From the NCBI GenBank assembly GCA_027946365.1, contig JAPEUQ010000008.1, positions 1 to 64,000 of the forward strand: DNA of 64,000 nucleotides, written 5' to 3'. Under the pieces are notes generated by a model. The model was not told the DNA's origin. It ran no database searches and saw only the letters and a list, made by a program, of their open reading frames with translations. Of this stretch, positions 46,281-57,435 are shown in pieces; position 1 is the first letter of the stretch; every line of letters begins with the position of its first letter. Both the position numbers and the translations under genes were made by a program. This DNA is from Kalmusia sp. IMI 367209 (lineage: Eukaryota > Ascomycota > Dothideomycetes > Pleosporales > Didymosphaeriaceae).

Positions 46281-48611
46281 ATTATTTATTTGGAGCAGGG
46301 CTGCTATTTTCTGCGGAAAATATTGTCACTAAGAGAAATTCTGGGGTTGTTGCCTCCCGGAGATTTTCTAGTGGGGAAGGACGAGGTCGCTCGGACTTGC
46401 CGCACCAGAACAGGCGACAGCACACAGATATACAGATGCGCTCTTCAGATGTTTATGATGTACTTCCGCGGTGATGATCATTGACGCAAGACCAAGCACG
46501 GTCAAGGCTTGTAGTGCCAGTCTACGAACGCGCCAAGTTGAGTGGTGCTTTTCCGCCAGGCAAGGAAGTCTGTTTGGAAAGGGAGATCCCGTTTCTTATC
46601 TCTTAGGCGGCTTATTTTAGGGGTGTGGGGTGAAAGGCGCAGGATATGCTACGCAGAGCCAGCCTGATTAGATTCGTGGCGTTCATGCTAGACCAGATTG
46701 GCGTTCTGAGGCTATCCGAGATGGCATCGCGTTATAAGGGACCGCCGGTGAAACCTTTCTGCGGATGCTTGAGGTGGGTTGAGGAACATATCGACGTGGG
46801 GACGGGAGGATCGTCTAAGCTGGCGGAGCGGCGCTCTTATCTCTTGGCGGAATATAAGACGCTAGGGGTATCTGGTTGCGCCCCAAAACAGCAACCCTTA
46901 TCTACGCCTGGGAATATAACATGTACGCGACTTCTCCGCGGTCATGGTTGGCAATTCAACTGTGTCGTTGAAAATCGAAAATTTCCTTTCCTATCTTCGT
47001 TCGAAGAACTTGAAACAGGTCAACGCGCCTGAGGACGAAGGTAATAGATGGAAGCCCCAGTGACCTGGAACGGTGCGTGTTCCCTAGGGTCTTCATTGGT
47101 TTTGTCTTTTTCAAAACGAAGACATAGTTATGGATATGCGACGATATTGTGCGGTGTACTTCCATGCCGATCGCAAGCAGTTTTCGGACCAGGTTGTGGA
47201 GGTGTACTGCGAAGTCCTTTTTGGTTCCGATTCCGTTACTGACCGTGCAGGGAATGAATTCGTGTCGAGGGGCACGCATTTGCCTAAGGCCTCAGAGAAC
47301 CCATCCTATCCTCCGAAATGTTATCTTCTGGAAACGCCAACAATACCGGCCTGCTTAGGTCCTACGTCTAACAAAGACGTGCGAATCTACTAATCAACGA
47401 TTCCGTTGTTGTTAGACTAGCTTACTCAAGACTCAAACTGGGAGGTTGCGCTCGAAGGGGCCTATAAAGATGGCATCGGGTTGACGATGCCTGAGCGTCA
47501 ATTTAACGAGTGTACATAGCTCATTCAATTGGCCATACCCCCAGACAAGCAAATCCATACCTACATCACGGATCCGCTGGGTAATGGTGGTACTGTAGAC
47601 GTGCAGATTGCGCCACCCAGGTGCGGCCAGCGGAGAAACCTTGATCGGGGGTAAGACGAGCAGCCCAGTCGTATGCCGTAGCCAAGGATGGCGTAGAACA
47701 TGAAGCGCCTCAGCTATTCTACCACTGTCATGGTTCGATGGTGCATCAAGAGTAGAGGTCCAGCCAATCGCTATTGTTAGGGGGGACGCGGAAACGTTGT
47801 TATTTTCTCAAGATGTTGGCGTTGGTTGAGGCAACCCCTAAACATGTCAACACTTCGCTGCATGCAAAGGGGCAGTGTACTGACCTCCCAAAGCTAGGGG
47901 ATGGCGACGGCTGCAAAGGCCCTTACCTGAGGTCCACACCGTAGCAGTCAGCAGTTACTCCGCGTACGGTGACTAAAATAACAAAGTGGATACCTGTCAT
48001 GTTGAGATTATCTGGGTGTTGTCAGGGCCTAAACTTTGCTGAAGCCGTGGTCTGGAGGAGAAGTCGTGATGCTGGCCCAAGCGCGCCATCCCGCGGAGAT
48101 GCACGACGCGTCCTTGCTGTCTTGGCTTCAGTAGATCGTCACAGCACTTCGAGGAGGAACTCTGTCGCTTGCCATTTGGCTCTGTGTCATTATTACTATT
48201 TATATTTGAATCTGCTTGCTATGGCCAAACTCCAACATCGAGGTATGAGGCACAGGCTAGGGAATAGTAAATCAAAAAACAGTCCTTATCAACGTTGCTC
48301 TTTACGTCCCAACAGCCCTAGCGGGGATTTTACTCCAACCATGCTTTGGGATCCTTCCTTGGATTTCGGTACTTCATCTTCGGACGGGTAGATGCCCTGC
48401 ACAAAATTGCGTAGTCAAATGTGCGAGACCACCGTTCACTGCCTAGATCTCTGAGTACAATCCTAATCCGTCATCCTCGGATCACTACGGGCACGATCGT
48501 GAAGGTAAAAGGGGATCGGCTGGAATGTCGTTGTCCAGTCTTTTGGTGAAGTCCTCGTCGCCACGAATGTTTTGGAATAGCTCGATCATGATTTTTCCGG
48601 CCCTTCATGGC
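46281..48611. other. intergenic region, nrtA promoter and unknown DNA
   Basis: About 2.3 kb hold no supported gene. The part near nrtA contains candidate nitrogen-control sites (46463-46941). Open frames at 46646-47032, 46956-47279 and 47969-48391 have no recognisable features. The distal half may include 3' flank of PRP38. Confidence 0.45.
46463..46941 (-). promoter_or_regulatory. candidate AreA/NIT2 and NirA/NIT4 sites upstream of nrtA
   Basis: Three CTTATC words (GATAAG on the nrtA strand) lie at 46595-46600, 46836-46841 and 46897-46902. CTCCGCGG at 46934-46941 fits the NirA consensus CTCCGHGG, and TCCGCGGT at 46463-46470 is one base from the NIT4 palindrome TCCGCGGA. Fungal nitrate genes are known to need both a GATA factor and the pathway regulator, so this cluster fits. 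Function here is inferred. Confidence 0.45.
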
Positions 48612-49562
48612 TCACCGATCATCACGGCTGTCTACACTCCTACTCGTTCGCCTCCTGTACCCATAACTTCTGCTCCTGCTCCTGCTGTCCCTGTTTCTGC
48701 GAGGGCTTCGACTTCTTGACCTCGACCTCGACCGATCCCTGTCTCTACTCATACTCCTGCTATCCCGACTCCGAGAATAGCTGCGGCTCCGACTTCTGCT
48801 TGAGTATCTACTGCCTCTGCTCCTGTCGTCCTCATCGTCCATAGCATCCACTTCATCCGCCAGAGGACTCTCTCGCGGCTCTATCAATTCCAGATCCTCC
48901 AATATGCTCCTTTCTTGCATCTTCCATAAGCTGGTCGCGAACAGACGCGGCTGTGTGAGCATATCATCGACAAGCTGATCGATCGTTGAAATCACAAAAC
49001 CATCCTTCTGCCGGCGCCTCACGCGCCGGTAATCGAGAAGAAGTGGTTCCAATGTCGTATAGATCTCGACGGGCTCCCAAGCAAGGCGGATGTAGAATGC
49101 GGCTAAAACGCGCAAGTATTTGAACGCGCCCAGCTTGCCCTTGGCGTTCAAATCATCCGCCTCCTTGCTATCTCCGTTCCACTCATCTTCTTCGTCCTTC
49201 TGACTGCCTTGTATGTCTTCATCCTCATCCTCATCTTCCCGGTAATTTAGCATTTCCAGCACGATCTCCTTCGGGGGAACTAGAGAGAGCATCTTGAGGA
49301 CCAGACATATGAAAGGCGTGGGCTTTCCGGTAATGCCTGTCGTGCCACCCACGAACTTGAGTTCTGCCGCCCGATCGCATAAAGTCGCGGCATTGAGGCC
49401 GAAACATTGCTCCTTCCAGTACATCGACTCGACTATTCGCTCGCGCAAACCTTTCTCGAGAAGGAGTGCCGGATTTTGACCGCGGATAAGCGCACCGGTG
49501 TAGCCGCGGTCATCGAAGAGCGCTTGCGCGTCGGCTTTGTCGTAGACCGGTTTCGTGGACAT
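48612..49562 (-). CDS. PRP38: pre-mRNA-splicing factor 38
   Basis: A single exon encodes 316 residues. The PRP38 domain spans about 10-215: GQNPALLLEKGLRERIVES, MYWKEQCFGLNAATLCDRA, ELKFVGGTTGITGKPTPFIC and LGAFKYLRVLAAFYIRLAWE. It is followed by PLLLDYRRVRRR and STIDQLVDDML. An acidic insert (EDEDEDEDIQGSQKDEEDEW) interrupts the domain. The last 75 residues are an Arg/Ser-rich tail. PRP38 is part of the U4/U6.U5 tri-snRNP and is needed to activate the spliceosome in the nucleus. The RS tail is as in plants and animals and is absent from S. cerevisiae Prp38. The start is the only sensible ATG (MSTKPVYDKADAQALF). Confidence 0.93.
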   Translation of the reverse strand: MSTKPVYDKADAQALFDDRGYTGALIRGQNPALLLEKGLRERIVESMYWKEQCFGLNAATLCDRAAELKFVGGTTGITGKPTPFICLVLKMLSLVPPKEIVLEMLNYREDEDEDEDIQGSQKDEEDEWNGDSKEADDLNAKGKLGAFKYLRVLAAFYIRLAWEPVEIYTTLEPLLLDYRRVRRRQKDGFVISTIDQLVDDMLTQPRLFATSLWKMQERSILEDLELIEPRESPLADEVDAMDDEDDRSRGSRYSSRSRSRSYSRSRDSRSMSRDRDRSRSRSRSRSPRRNRDSRSRSRSYGYRRRTSRSVDSRDDR

Positions 49563-50041
49563 GGCGAGGATTGATCGGCTACTGCAAGGTGGATGAGAGC
49601 TATCGCATAGCCAGGAAAGGTACCGGCAGTTGTAAATATTGCGCGTGAGAGCGGCAGTAGCGGGTGGAGGGGCTCGATGTTGGTTTAATCTTGGTCGGCG
49701 TTAGGCAACGGTATGCTTCGCGATCGCGCACCGCAACCGTGTTCATGCGTGTCTTGCAGGTAGGTGGGCGGGTTACCTGGCTGGGGGGCAATTCGAGACT
49801 CTGATGACGCTATACTACTTCAGTAGAATATTCGCCAAGCCTGTCTTATCGATAGCGTTGCTTGTCCAACCCCATCGTAAATACATCGGGTAGACCAAGC
49901 CTGCGGGACGCACAACGTCCAGGCTTGTGCACTACTCACGATACACACGTTTGCACGAACCCGTTTCTGTTCTCCATGTCGCATGTTTCTTCAGATCTAG
50001 CACTTTGATACCCCTTGCATATATTATTATCATATTCGAAA
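49563..50041. other. divergent promoter region
   Basis: The region lies between PRP38 (minus) and the glycosyltransferase-like gene (plus). No gene is seen. Confidence 0.4.
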
Positions 50042-51311
50042 ATGGGGAAGTTGTTGCTCTCACAGGGCTCAGTTTCCATCTTATTTTCTGCTGTCATAGG
50101 TGTGTGCCAGTGAGCTCGATGCATGTAGCACAACACTAACAACCCGCAGTGTTCTTGTTCACCCTAGCACTCTTTCTCAGTGGATACGTTCTGCAGCAGA
50201 GATATGTGCACTCGTTACAATTAGCGATCAAACCTCGCCTCCCGAAGCCGCTACCTGCGCAAAAACCGCTCCTGCCACCAACGTTGGACGTGAAATGGGC
50301 AAGACCAATGGGGTCACGACCGGAGGTGGATGAATCTATCGAGCAGATGATTGTTGCGCCGACAATTGACTGGGGTAGTTTGGGCTACGTTCAAGTGGCC
50401 AAAGACCATGGCGAGCTCTGTAGCGCGATAATGCTGTTGGCCGACCTGCAAGAGAAACGATCGCCTGCAAAGCGCATCTTGATGTTTCCGCGGGCGTGGC
50501 TCAAGGACACTAGTGAAGATGAATGGGATCCGCAGATGACTACTACCCGGCGACTCTTGCGAACGGCCGCCAGACGCCATGGCGCCACGCTGATGCCGAT
50601 GGAGACGGCAGATCCGGACGCAGACGGTGAGCAACACGGTAGTTGCAATCCATTGCAAGAGCTAACGACTTCATCTCAGATTCCGTGTCGTCTTCGTACT
50701 CGCTCGCCTCTGTCTTTTCCCTCACCAGCTACGAGAGACTTATTTATCTGGAAGCACCTGGCGTAGTACTCGACGCTTCGGCACTAGATTCATTGCTTGC
50801 TTTTTCCAAGTCAAAACCAATGACTGCGTTTCCGGCAACACCCGCAAGGAAAGACCTGTCCACGTCGCTGCTTCTGATAAGTCCATCGCGCGAGACATTT
50901 CAACAGCTCAAGGACACATGGCTGACCCAGCCCTCGACCGATCTCGAGCTCTTCCGCCACACATTCGCTGCACCAGATTCGCTGATGCCAGAGTCGACGC
51001 TGTCCATGGGCAACGTAGTCTACGAATCGCGGAGCCTGCGCGAAGCCAGTGACGATTTCAACGTGACGTCGTTCGAAGAAACGACGACGTTTGTGCGGTT
51101 GCGTGAGCCAGACATGCCCGGCCCCGAGTACGACATTCCATACGCAGAGCGAGCAAAGATGCGGCCTAGGAATGCCCAGGCGAGAGAGGCATGGGAGAAG
51201 CTGTATGAGGGATTTCGCCAGCGGCGCATGGAGGTGTGTGGTCTGGACTTGGAGTACTGGGTGGAAGCGGAGGCCGAGCAGGCTCAAGCGGAGCCGGGCG
51301 CCGAACTATAG
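50042..51311 (+). CDS. GT8-like (glycogenin-type) type II membrane protein
   Basis: Three exons (50042-50099, 50150-50626, 50680-51311; introns 50 and 53 nt) give 388 residues. The first exon supplies MGKLLLSQGSVSILFSAV, joining VFLFTLALFLSGYVL to make one N-terminal membrane anchor. Without it the frame would have no ATG. The lumenal part has IDWGSLGYVQVAKDHGELCS, AKRILMFPRAWLKD and TSYERLIYLEAPGVVLDASALDSLL. The last of these corresponds to the YERVLYLDxDxxV region of GT8 enzymes, but with EAPG in place of the metal-binding DxD. A later stretch, PDMPGPEYDIPYAER, is typical of the fungal group. It is probably a Golgi protein. With the DxD motif changed, catalytic activity is doubtful. Confidence 0.78.
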
Positions 51312-52135
51312 TTTGCTTGTATTATACCCTTTTGTACGCGGATTACCTTGTCTCGGGCGGCGTTGGGCGAGACGTGTGTTCATATATTTGGAAGCCACTG
51401 CGGCTGTGCTGGGGGAATAGATGGGTTCTCGGGATCAAATGGGCTAGACGGCGCACGGCAGCATGGATGTTGATGATGGGACGAGGCCGCTCGGGGTCTC
51501 GACGTGTGGTTGTGCTCGTGGGATCGATCGCCGCCCATGGATGTGGCAGTAGTGCCAGGCGTGCCAGAAGCTCCGGGGGGGGAGATGACGCAACGGCATT
51601 GAAGTGCGAGAGGTCGCCGGGCACAAACACACGGGGGCCGGCGCGCGGGTTGCCAATTGGCGGCGAGATTGTAATGTGCGGCGCAATTGTATATATGCAG
51701 GCCATGTTTCGACGGGCGGGCCGCGATGCAAGCGGTTCTTTGAGCGTGAAGCTGGTCTCGACGGTCTCGCTCGCTGGGCGTGCGGGTCTGGGACGGTGGA
51801 CGGCTAGCCGACAGACGCCAGTGCCCTTGTTGCTGGTCGCTGCTTCCCCGCGAGCGAGCCTCATCAAGTCCGACCCAGCCCCCTCTCAGCCAACACCGCC
51901 GTCCGCTTCACAGCGCGCATATCACCGCGCACCCTCGCCCTCGTATGCCCCGCGCGCTCGCTGCCGACTACCCTCCAATCCTCGCCCCCCAGCGCACCTA
52001 GCCGCCCACTCCACCTGCGCATTCCGCACCCATCCTGCCAGCGACCCCGCGGGCTCCAGCAGTCCAGCAGCAGGCCAGCAGTAGGCCAGCAGCAGGCCAG
52101 GGCGCGGCCACGGCAGCATTCCCGCAACCGCTCAC
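51312..52135. other. promoter region of the PKA gene, GC-rich
   Basis: No gene is supported. The last part is very C-rich. AGCAGGCCAGCAGTAGGCCA-type tandem repeats lie at about 52062-52100, just before the PKA start. Confidence 0.45.
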
Positions 52136-53667
52136 ATGCCTTCTTTGGGGTTCTTGAAGAAGAAAAAGACGAGGGACTCGACCGACTCTCCCACTTCGCC
52201 CGTCAAAGACTCCGGCTCGCCCATCTTCCCGACCTCGTCAAAGACGCACCGTGCCTCGGTCGTGAGCAAGGCCTCGACGAACCACGACACCCAGCAGGCC
52301 TCGCAGAGCACACAGGCCTCGGCCGGCTCGTCCCACAAGCCCGCCGACTCAATGAACTCCCAGCAGGCCTATGCGACCCCCCAGGCATCTCCCGAGCCCT
52401 ACCAGTCCGCCTCACACAATGTGCCGTCTATCCAGAACCTGATACACCCCATCAACTCCAACACCGGGTCTTCCAACTACCAGCAGCAGCAGCAGCAACC
52501 GACCAAGCCCGCCAATGGCGGCATACAACTCTCGCAGCCGCAGCCACAGGTGCGCGTCACCAAGGGCAAGTACACGCTGCAGGACTTTACCATTCAGCGC
52601 ACGCTAGGCACAGGCAGCTTCGGGCGCGTACATCTCGTCCAGTCCAAGCACAACCAGCGCTTCTATGCCGTCAAGGTGCTGAAGAAGGCGCAGGTGGTCA
52701 AGATGAAGCAGGTCGAACATACGAATGACGAGCGCCGCATGCTACAGCAAGTCAAACACCCATTTCTAATCACCTTGTGGGGCACCTTCCAGGACTCCAA
52801 AAACCTGTACATGGTCATGGATTTTGTCGAGGGCGGCGAGCTCTTCAGCTTGCTGAGGAAATCACAGGTAAGCTCAGCGTGACTACTCTCTAGCCCTATG
52901 CTTATCATGGTAGCGTTTTCCCAATCCGGTTGCGAAGTTCTACGCAGCCGAGGTCACGCTTGCGCTCGATTACTTGCACGCGCAAAACATCATCTACCGC
53001 GATCTCAAACCCGAGAATCTCTTGCTCGACCGACATGGACATCTGAAAATCACCGATTTCGGCTTTGCAAAGGAAGTGCCCGACATTACTTGGACCCTCT
53101 GCGGTACACCTGACTATCTTGCACCTGAGGTAGTCGCGTCAAAGGGATATAATAAGTCTGTAGATTGGTGCGTTCTTTGTCCATTAACCCCCAGCATGTG
53201 ACTGACACGCGAAGGTGGTCTCTTGGTATCCTCATTTTCGAAATGCTATGCGGCTTCACGCCTTTCTGGGACGGTGGTTCGCCTATGAAAATATACGAAA
53301 ACATTCTCAAGGGCAGGGTGAAATACCCACCTTATATTCACCCCGATGCCCAAGATCTGCTGCAGAAGCTCATCACGCCCGATCTCACAAAGCGCCTTGG
53401 CAATCTCCATGGAGGCAGCAAAGATGTCATGAATCACCCCTGGTTCGCCGAGGTCACGTGGGAAAGACTGCAAAAGAAGGATATCGACGCGCCCTACGTA
53501 CCGCCCGTACGAGCTGGTGTCGGTGACGCCAGCCAGTTCGACAAGTACCCCGAAGAGACTGAAGCATACGGACAGACTGGAGATGACCCGTATGTCGCAT
53601 TGCCCCTTCATATGAAGACGATACTAATGCCAATCATAGACATGGTCATCTGTTCCCGGATTTTTAA
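52136..53667 (+). CDS. pkaC: cAMP-dependent protein kinase catalytic subunit
   Basis: Four exons (52136-52867, 52914-53167, 53215-53589, 53640-53667; introns 46, 47 and 50 nt) give 462 residues. The last exon adds only HGHLFPDF, the usual fungal PKA end. Kinase motifs are the glycine loop GTGSFG (158-163), the ATP lysine Lys180 (AVKVLKK), YRDLKPEN with Asp274, DFG (292-294), activation-loop Thr305 ([14 protein letters not shown]) and [20 protein letters not shown] instead of HRD and TWTLCGTP are the PKA marks. The first 150 residues are long, Ser/Gln-rich and low in order, with a run of six Gln, as in other filamentous fungi. It is held inactive by the regulatory subunit until cAMP rises and controls growth, nutrient sensing and, in pathogens, infection structures. 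Confidence 0.95.
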
Positions 53668-54800
53668 CACCCTGGCTTTGGCCGCTTCTTTTACCTAGCT
53701 TACCCCGCGCGGAACACGTCCCGCATACCATCCTCGGGCTGCTCCTCGACTGCGATTCCACAAAGCTGCCATAGCCACGAGCTCACGGGCCTGTCAATGC
53801 GAGATGCATCACGAACGAAAAAACAACGACACCCATCGCTGGGTTCATGTATTCTTTTCCTATCTACCTACTTTCCTTGCTTATCTTACAACGAGGTCTT
53901 TTGACCCGCTTCTATTGCCTCCGCGCCTAGCTGACGGGATCCGGCGGCGCTTGCTTGGTTACACTTCAGGTCAGTTTTGGTTCTCTGGTGTTAGTGTTAT
54001 GTCAAAGAGCCTGTCTGTGTGTGTTCGTTGTCCATTGATTCCAGGTAAGCATTGGACTGGTGGGCGGTGGACGGTATTTTTGGCATTAGGCCTGTGAATA
54101 GCAGGCCAATCAGCTCGCTGACGACTGGATGGATCAGCGAGAGATCTGTGGATTGTCAATGATCAATGTGTATTGAAAATTAGCAATGGCGGAGCCCTGA
54201 GACGTTGTTTGTTGGCATGGTACTACTATCGAATGACAATTGAAGTCATAAGCTGGCCTACATGGACTGCATGTGAGCAGCGGAATTGCGCCAGCTCCGC
54301 GAGATTTACTGATTTGAGGAAGCAGCAAATGCATTTCATCATGCCTTTTGTGAGGCTTGTAATTAGTTAGGATAGCAGGCCCGTACATGCGACATCCCGT
54401 GACACCTGCCTCCAACGCCTCGAAAACCACTTTGCTACAATAATTTGTCTCCAACTTGTATTGCCAGATGGATGCCCACTTATGCGATTATATAGAAGGC
54501 TCGAATCGCACTTGGGCGAGCACCTAACAATTCGATCGACGGGGAGCGCAGGACGTAACTTTGTTGTACAATGTTGGATGCTTCCATCTTGATCTCGTAT
54601 TCGGACACTTTCCTTGCGAGAGCAGAGCGATTGGGCTAGGCTGCTGCACCCTGCATGTGCTGGTCTCTATATGCAGGTCAGAGTTCCCCGCAAGCGAGAA
54701 GTTGATTACGTGGGTATTTATTCGGATCCTCTTCGAAAAGCCTCTACTCTGTTACTACTTCTTCAGGTTCTGTACTATCTTTGCGCGTTGCAGTCGCAGC
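53668..54800. other. intergenic region
   Basis: This is the 3' flank of the PKA gene and the promoter of the P450 gene. The open frame that begins at 54561 runs into the P450 but its first 80 residues look untranslated. Confidence 0.45.
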
Positions 54801-56394
54801 ATGTCGTACATCATCATACTAGGCCCTATCCTTGGATCTTTCGTATACCTTGTCTACGCTCTTATCCTCCACCCCCTCTTCTTCTCTCCATTGTCTCGCA
54901 TCCCGTTTGCCCACCCCCTCGCCATAACACCATGGTGGATCAAGTACCATCGCAGGAACGGTTCTCAAGCACTCCGCATCATCCGAGCTGCGCATGAGCG
55001 CTATGGACCAATTGTACGACTTACATCTACAGAAGTATCGCTCAATTCGTATGAGGGCGGCCACAAAATATATGTCGAGCGCGGCGGTTTTGCAAAGCCA
55101 ATGTGGTACGTTGATCTAGCCTGTCGAGAAGAGGGAACGTTGGGCGGTTGCGGATGTAGCGGCTGATTGAGAAACAGGTGGGCAAACGAATTCATAAATT
55201 ACGGTAGTAGGAACCTAGTTAGTATGGTTGGAGGACCGAACGACAAGGCGCATGCAGGGCGGAAGAGAGATATGGGCAACATCTACTCGAAGTCGTTGCT
55301 AGTCATCAGTCCGCACTTGCGAACCATCGCATCAACGCTCCTCTCCCGCCTGACAAGCGAACTTGATAGGATTGTTACGGGAGAAGAGAAGGGCGTCACA
55401 GATGTGTTCAACCTCAATGGCGCCGTCAACGCGGATTTCGCCGCGGCGTATCTCTTTGGACTGAGATGTGGCACGCAATTTATTGCGGATAGGGAGAAGA
55501 GGGAGGTGTTTTTTCGGCAACATGGGATCTTTCTAGGTGGCGAGAAAGGATATAAGGCGGCGCAGAGGTGGGTAGAGAAATATATGCTCGAGCGGTGCGA
55601 AGCAGCGGGTCGTGTGCAGGAGAAACACGAGAAGAACGAGGCAGCTGTAGTGTATGGCCAGTTGACGAACAGAGGAGTCCTAGGGAATGATCTCGCAAGC
55701 GAGGTTCTAGATCATCTCATTGCTGGATCGGAAGCCCCAAGGACGATATGCACGTATATGCAGTGGGAGCTTTCGAGGGACCCTACTTTGCAAGCTCGGC
55801 TTCGCCAAGAACTCCAAACTCTGTCCTTGCCTTCGTCTACCGAGCTCGTACCAGACTTGAAGGCTTTGGATGCACTTCCGCTGCTGGATGCCATTTTGAC
55901 GGAGACGCTGAGGGTGTACACCGTGACACCAGGTCCACAATGGCGCATTGTACCACCGGAAGGTACGACATTGCATGGCGTATTTATTCCTGGCGGAGTG
56001 ATAATCCATGTCTCACTGGGCGTACTGCATCGTAACGAAAATGTATTTCCCGATTGCGGGGAGTGGAAACCAGAACGCTGGCTCATTCGAGACCAAGCGA
56101 AACTAGACCAAATGCGTAGGAATTGGTGGCCATTCAATAAAGGACCGAGGGTGTGTATTGGAAAGGATTTCACACTTCTGGGTACGTTGTCTTTTCGTTC
56201 TGATGGGGCCAAACGGATAGAGGTGTCATGGTGGTAGAAGCTAATCGCAAGTGGCAGTTATGAAATTGTTCATGGCGACAGTGTACGCGAGGTATAATAC
56301 GAGCGTTGTGGGCGACAACGATATGCGACAAGATGATAAATTTTTAGGACAGCCTGAAGGGAAGAGCTTGGTGTTGAGGTTTGAAAGGGTTTGA
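54801..56394 (+). CDS. cytochrome P450 monooxygenase
   Basis: Three exons (54801-55105, 55178-56181, 56258-56394; introns 72 and 76 nt) give 481 residues. Residues 1-22 are a membrane anchor (IIILGPILGSFVYLVYALIL). RYGPIVRLTSTEVSLNS follows near 70. ETLR is the K-helix ExxR motif, WKPERW the PERF motif, and FNKGPRVCIGK the heme loop with Cys428. The I-helix reads AGSEAPRT, where the usual A/G-G-x-D/E-T-T is expected, so both oxygen-activating Thr positions are changed. The last exon gives VMKLFMATVYARYNTSVV. It is an ER-bound oxygenase whose substrate cannot be told. No biosynthetic core gene is adjacent. The 5' part contains no further intron. A start upstream of 54801 is in frame but unlikely. 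Confidence 0.9.
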
Positions 56395-56685
56395 GAGAGA
56401 CTCTATGTCCAAGGGATAGGATCAGGTTCCGGGAAGTGCTGTGAGGCAATTGGCACCAGGTTGCATGATTCACACAATAAGTATACGGAAAGACGAATCC
56501 AGGGATTATTATCCCCAAGGGGATTAGGATTGCTCAGTTTATATTGGTGGTTGGAGTAGAGAGTGTGTTTGAAGTTCTTTAGTACAGATTCGTCGGCATG
56601 AAGCCGACCGGCATCAGCCCCTCATGCCCAGAAAGCAAATGTCTCCATCCTCACTTCATTCTTTCTCCGCATATGTGCTTTCCTA

Positions 56686-57435
56686 TCATGCCAATGGTAT
56701 GTCTACCGCTCGATGCCCCACCCTACTAAATCCTGGCACATGTACCTCCCCGAAATCACTCGCAAAGTTATCATATGTCGTATTTGGCTTTACCTCGACC
56801 AAATGTATGAAAACATCGGTGAAATAGCTCTGGAATGACGTTCTCGGAAATTCTTGCACGATCCTGTCCCACTGCTCCTGTTCCACCGTTATGAGCTCAC
56901 CGAAGAAATCCTTGCTAGTCGTGGGTCCGAAGAGTTCAGTCCAGATGCCGCCGGATGTGATGGCGACTTCTTTCTCTTTGTAGCGCGCTATGCTGGAAGA
57001 AGTGTGCAAGGCAATGGCGTCCCATACGAGTTGGATACGATGAGGTGTCCAAGATGGACCGCCGTGCTGTTGGATGAAGGTACGAGCTGCCATGGCACCG
57101 TCAATTTCGAAGCGTTTGTCTTCAGAGATATACTCTGGGTTGTCACTCCTAGCGAATGTAAATTTCCTAGCTAAGCTTCATTGTGACGGAGATGCGTACC
57201 AGCCCAGATCATGCAGAATGGCTGCGACGCTAAAGGCTTCCTGGTCGATTTGGGAGCGGTTCGCTTCAGGGAGCTTGTTGATGATGGCTTGGCCATTGAG
57301 CCAGGAGCGCATGACGTGGTTGTAGCCTTCGTCTGGGAGGGCTGCTCGTGCGAGTGCAATTGAGGAGTTGATGAGAGGGGTATTAGGGACAGGAATGCCC
57401 GCGATGACCCGGGTGGGGAGAGATATGGCGGCCAT
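56686..57435 (-). CDS. HD-domain protein, cyanamide hydratase / DUF-type hydrolase-like
   Basis: Two exons (57435-57200, 57148-56686; intron 51 nt) give 232 residues. The HD pair is His75-Asp76 in AAILHDLGW. A preceding His comes from EGYNHVMRSWLNGQA. Downstream come DKRFEIDGAMAARTFI and HRIQLVWDAIALHTSSSIA, where D and H complete the metal site. This pattern is that of fungal cyanamide hydratase and its relatives (yeast Ddi2/Ddi3), which turn cyanamide into urea or have unknown substrates. The intron was chosen because the nearer acceptor at 57167 would give an intron of only 33 nt. It converges with the P450 gene, about 290 bp apart. Confidence 0.82.

Noticed and set aside
51236..52084. A 282-codon open frame before the PKA gene
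   Set aside because: Its Arg/Gly/Pro-rich, repetitive composition is that of GC-rich untranslated DNA, and it begins inside the glycosyltransferase-like gene.
54561..54800. Upstream in-frame extension of the P450
   Set aside because: It would place 80 unlike residues before the membrane anchor, which starts naturally at MSYIIILGP.
57167..57199. A 33-nt intron in the HD-domain gene
   Set aside because: It keeps frame but is shorter than any other intron here; the next acceptor gives 51 nt and a better match to HDLGW-x-D/N families.
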